This document shows positions 5,506 to 5,509 of a stretch of 5,509 bases of DNA, piece by piece. The notes beneath the pieces were generated by a model. It saw only the letters and a list, made by a program, of their open reading frames with translations. It made no database searches and was not told the origin of the DNA. This DNA is from Nitrososphaerales archaeon (GTDB lineage Archaea; Thermoproteota; Nitrososphaeria; Nitrososphaerales; Gagatemarchaeaceae): assembly GCA_030040055.1 (NCBI GenBank), contig JASHUK010000033.1, forward strand, positions 1 through 5,509, given 5' to 3'. Positions within the stretch are counted from its first letter, which is position 1. Every line of letters begins with the position of its first letter. A program made the position numbers and the translations under genes.

Positions 5506-5509
5506 CTGA

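Noticed and set aside
1..5509. CRISPR array, insertion sequence or defence system
   Set aside because: No regularly spaced direct repeats, transposase motifs, terminal inverted repeats or nuclease/defence domains were seen on either strand.

Overview
The window reads as a piece of an archaeal chromosome. The evidence is a tRNA-Thr gene split by an 18-nt bulge-helix-bulge intron, archaeal TATA-like boxes 25-29 bp upstream of start codons that lack Shine-Dalgarno sites (leaderless transcription), and archaeal forms of the class II fumarase and the A-type Fe-S carrier. The DNA is GC-rich with strongly GC-biased third codon positions throughout. The small protein at 432-929 resembles, from memory, conserved proteins of Thaumarchaeota/Nitrososphaeria. 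I therefore favour a GC-rich member of that lineage or a close TACK relative, but this assignment is an inference and was not tested by search.

Layout: the N-terminal 121 residues of a phosphohexomutase run off the left edge on the minus strand (1-363). A 68-bp spacer separates it from a divergent plus-strand gene (432-929) for a small protein with a degenerate zincin-like motif. That gene meets a class II fumarase on the minus strand (931-2259) tail to tail with one base between the stop codons. Upstream of the fumarase on the same strand is an IscA/HesB-type iron-sulfur carrier (2329-2676). A 171-bp divergent region with two inverted repeats follows, then a 55-residue zinc-ribbon protein on the plus strand (2848-3015). 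Next come an APC-superfamily amino-acid permease with a strong TATA box and a TTG start (3091-4680) and an FMN nitroreductase-family protein (4758-5366). A tRNA-Thr(CGU) gene on the minus strand (5413-5505) closes the window.

The genes look like ordinary core and accessory metabolism: a TCA-cycle fumarase, Fe-S maturation, amino-acid uptake, a flavin oxidoreductase and sugar-phosphate isomerisation. They do not form one clear pathway; most appear to have their own promoters. There is no sign of a mobile element, CRISPR array or defence island. The points most worth a second look are the tRNA intron, whose splicing helix competes with the D-stem; the HExxH-like motif lacking its catalytic Glu; the palindrome around the zinc-ribbon gene's presumed promoter; and the promoter-to-start spacing, which revises two start codons.
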